From positions 1 to 7,700 of the forward strand of contig CAMVGI010000057.1 of the NCBI GenBank assembly GCA_947166955.1: 7,700 nucleotides of DNA. The letters are read 5' to 3'. The position numbers and the translations under genes were made by a program. Positions within the stretch are counted from its first letter, which is position 1; each line of letters begins with the position of its first letter. Positions 6,439 through 7,700 of this stretch are shown in pieces. The notes under the pieces are model-generated. The model searched no databases and was not told the DNA's origin. It worked only from the letters and a program-made list of their open reading frames with translations. Origin of the DNA: an uncultured Clostridia bacterium. GTDB taxonomy: Bacteria; Bacillota_A; Clostridia; Oscillospirales; Oscillospiraceae.

Positions 6439-7700
6439 TTATGCGTCGGCCGCGTTGTTCGGCGCGCACGCGCCGGAAAAGCGCAGCTCCTGCGAAACAT
6501 ACGTGACGGTGAAGTGCGCGTGGTACGGCGATTCCTCCCACCGCTCCAGAATGCGTTCGACGATGGACTCGGCGCTTTGCCAGCCGGGCAGCAGCACCAG
6601 AAACTGCGTGGGCTTGCTCTGGAGCACCGCGTCGTTGACGCTCAAAACGCCGTTCAGTATGGCGCCGAACCGCTCCGCCGCCTCCAAGGTCTCGCACTCG
6701 CATCCGCTTTCCTTCGCGGAGAGGAGGAGCAGCAGCTTGACGACGCAGCCGCCCTCGTGCTTCAAGGAGCGCAGCAGGAAGCGGTAGACCGCCGTGAAAT
6801 CGTCCCGGCCGAGCCACAGCGAGGCGTCCGGCGCGCCGCGCTCCTCCAGAATGCGCGTGATGCGCGCCAGCTCGCTGCCGAGCGATTCCGCGTCTCCGCC
6901 GTCCGCGCGCAGCGAGTCGTCGTAGACCGCGAAGCCGTGCTTGCCGTTCTGCTTGACCTGATAGAGCGCCTTGTCCGCGAGCGGGAAGAGCTGTTCGTAA
7001 TCCCGCCCGTGCTCCGGCAGGGACACCGCACCCACCGAAACGCCGATGGGAATGCTGAAGCCGTCGCCCATCAGCCGTTTGCACTCCGCTTCGAGCTGCT
7101 CGTTGAGGCGCTTGGTGAGGCCGGCGACGACCTTGTCGTCCGTTACGCCGCGATAGAAAAGCAGAAACTCGTCTCCGCCGATGCGGCACAATACGTCCTC
7201 CGCGCGCGTGTTCTGGCGGAGAATGTCCGCGAAGCACGCGGTCGCCCATGTCGTGCCCGTAGAGGTCGTTGACCAGCTTGAAGCTGTCGAGGTCGAGGAC
7301 CGTGAGCATGCCGGTCTCCTCGCGGCAAAGCTCCGGCATGCGCGCGGCGGCGCCCGCCTTGTTGAGAAAGCCCGTGAGCTTGTCGAGCATCGTCTCTTCC
7401 GTCAGGTTTTCGATGGTGTGGCTGCTCTTGCTCAGGATGCCCATGAACGCGGAGAGCACGAGAATGACCGCGGCGACGATGGCGACGGTGCCGCCGAGAA
7501 GGCGTTCGAGCGGCTTGAACACGCTCGACGCGTCCTTGATGGAGAGGCAGCGCCAATTGTTTTGCAGCATCGCCTGATAGGCGATGTAATGCGAGTCGTT
7601 GTAGTAGAACTCGAAGAACTTGTCGTCGGATTCGCTCAGGTGCTCCATGACCGCCGCCGCCAGCGTTCCGCGCTCCTCGTCGTAGTCCTTGCCGACCTCG
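6439..7700 (-). pseudogene. Membrane-bound diguanylate cyclase (GGDEF), frame broken near 7231-7240; 5' end outside window
   Basis: This gene would make c-di-GMP from two GTP. The frame is open to the window edge, so the start and most of the extracellular sensor lie beyond 7700; the last part of the sensor is visible. One membrane helix (LGGTVAIVAAVILVLSAFMGIL, coded by about 7498-7433) leads into a GGDEF domain. It starts with DKLTGFLNK and continues with the metal/GTP-site stretch DLDSFKLVNDLYGHDMGD, ending at 7241. The frame then changes: sensible sequence resumes as FADILRQNTRAEDVLCRI at 7233 in another frame and runs to the stop at 6439. GGDEF itself is intact (7179-7165). RAED (7206-7195), five residues before it, fits the product-inhibition I-site RxxD. 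The domain closes with ADKALYQVKQNGKHGFAVYD. A further 150-residue region follows (separate entry). By usual family spacing, about 8 bases are missing at the junction. Either a real inactivating deletion or an assembly error would explain it; no slippery site supports programmed frameshifting. If intact, this is a regulated, membrane-anchored cyclase. Confidence 0.85.
6472..6816 (-). other. Degenerate GGDEF-like second domain at the cyclase C-terminus
   Basis: After the GGDEF domain and a linker, the cyclase continues with about 115 residues that repeat the fold pattern of a GGDEF domain without its active site. FTAVYRFLLRSLKHEGGCV is followed by a hydrophobic strand (VKLLLLLS), then a helix ending in LNGVLSVNDAVLQ. 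KPTQF (6645-6631) falls where GGDEF would be, then LVLLPG, and the helix AESIVERILERW. The usual metal-binding Asp and the GG-[DE]-EF loop are missing, so it cannot catalyse. It might bind a nucleotide, dimerise or regulate the first domain. This is pattern-level recognition by eye and would need a profile or structure comparison. Confidence 0.5.

Noticed and set aside
5151..6500. 449-codon open frame on the - strand opposite the SPFH gene
   Set aside because: Same antisense effect; it also crosses the strong bidirectional terminator, which a real gene would not.
7231..7243. Programmed ribosomal frameshift in the cyclase gene
   Set aside because: No slippery heptamer or downstream stimulatory hairpin is seen at the junction, and the residue spacing of the GGDEF domain indicates missing bases rather than a simple frame slip.

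Overview
The window looks like a piece of a chromosome from a GC-rich clostridial Firmicute (Oscillospirales or Christensenellales type; the exact group cannot be fixed from the sequence). Third codon positions are mostly G or C. The Shine-Dalgarno sequences are strong (a full AAGGAGGAG before one gene). The gene families are typical Firmicutes: RsiV-like DUF4163/DUF3298 lipoproteins, a YdjG-like zinc-ribbon membrane protein, a YdjI-like SPFH protein, a methyl-accepting chemotaxis protein and a membrane GGDEF protein. No RNA gene, CRISPR array, insertion sequence or phage gene is visible.

Layout. (1) Positions 1-437 hold the 3' end of a chemotaxis receptor on the + strand, closed by a strong UUCG-loop terminator (453-487). 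(2) A 187-base intergenic stretch (488-674) carries a promoter candidate near 578-611 and a GC-rich leader hairpin (642-661) directly in front of the next ribosome binding site. (3) Four tightly spaced + strand genes follow (675-6374, gaps of 21, 12 and 42 bases). They are two secreted lipoproteins with RsiV-type domains, a cytosolic zinc-ribbon protein with two C-terminal membrane helices, and an SPFH protein with two C-terminal zinc ribbons. A GAAA-loop terminator (6396-6425) ends them. It also serves the convergent gene. (4) On the - strand, 7700 down to 6439, lies a membrane-bound diguanylate cyclase whose 5' end is outside the window. Its reading frame is broken at about 7231-7240, inside the GGDEF domain, and after that domain it carries a degenerate second GGDEF-like domain.

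How the genes may work together. The four-gene unit combines two outward-facing lipoproteins, one of which may end in an IseA-like (cell-wall endopeptidase inhibitor) domain, with a YdjG/YdjI-type pair. In Bacillus subtilis, relatives of that pair belong to the PspA membrane-stress system. The simplest reading is an envelope-maintenance operon that covers both faces of the membrane. This is inference from domain content and gene order; no PspA gene lies in the window. The flanking receptor and cyclase point to a bacterium with chemotaxis and c-di-GMP signalling, but they appear to be separate transcription units.

The very long - strand open frames opposite the operon are by-products of the GC-rich codon pattern and are not annotated as genes.
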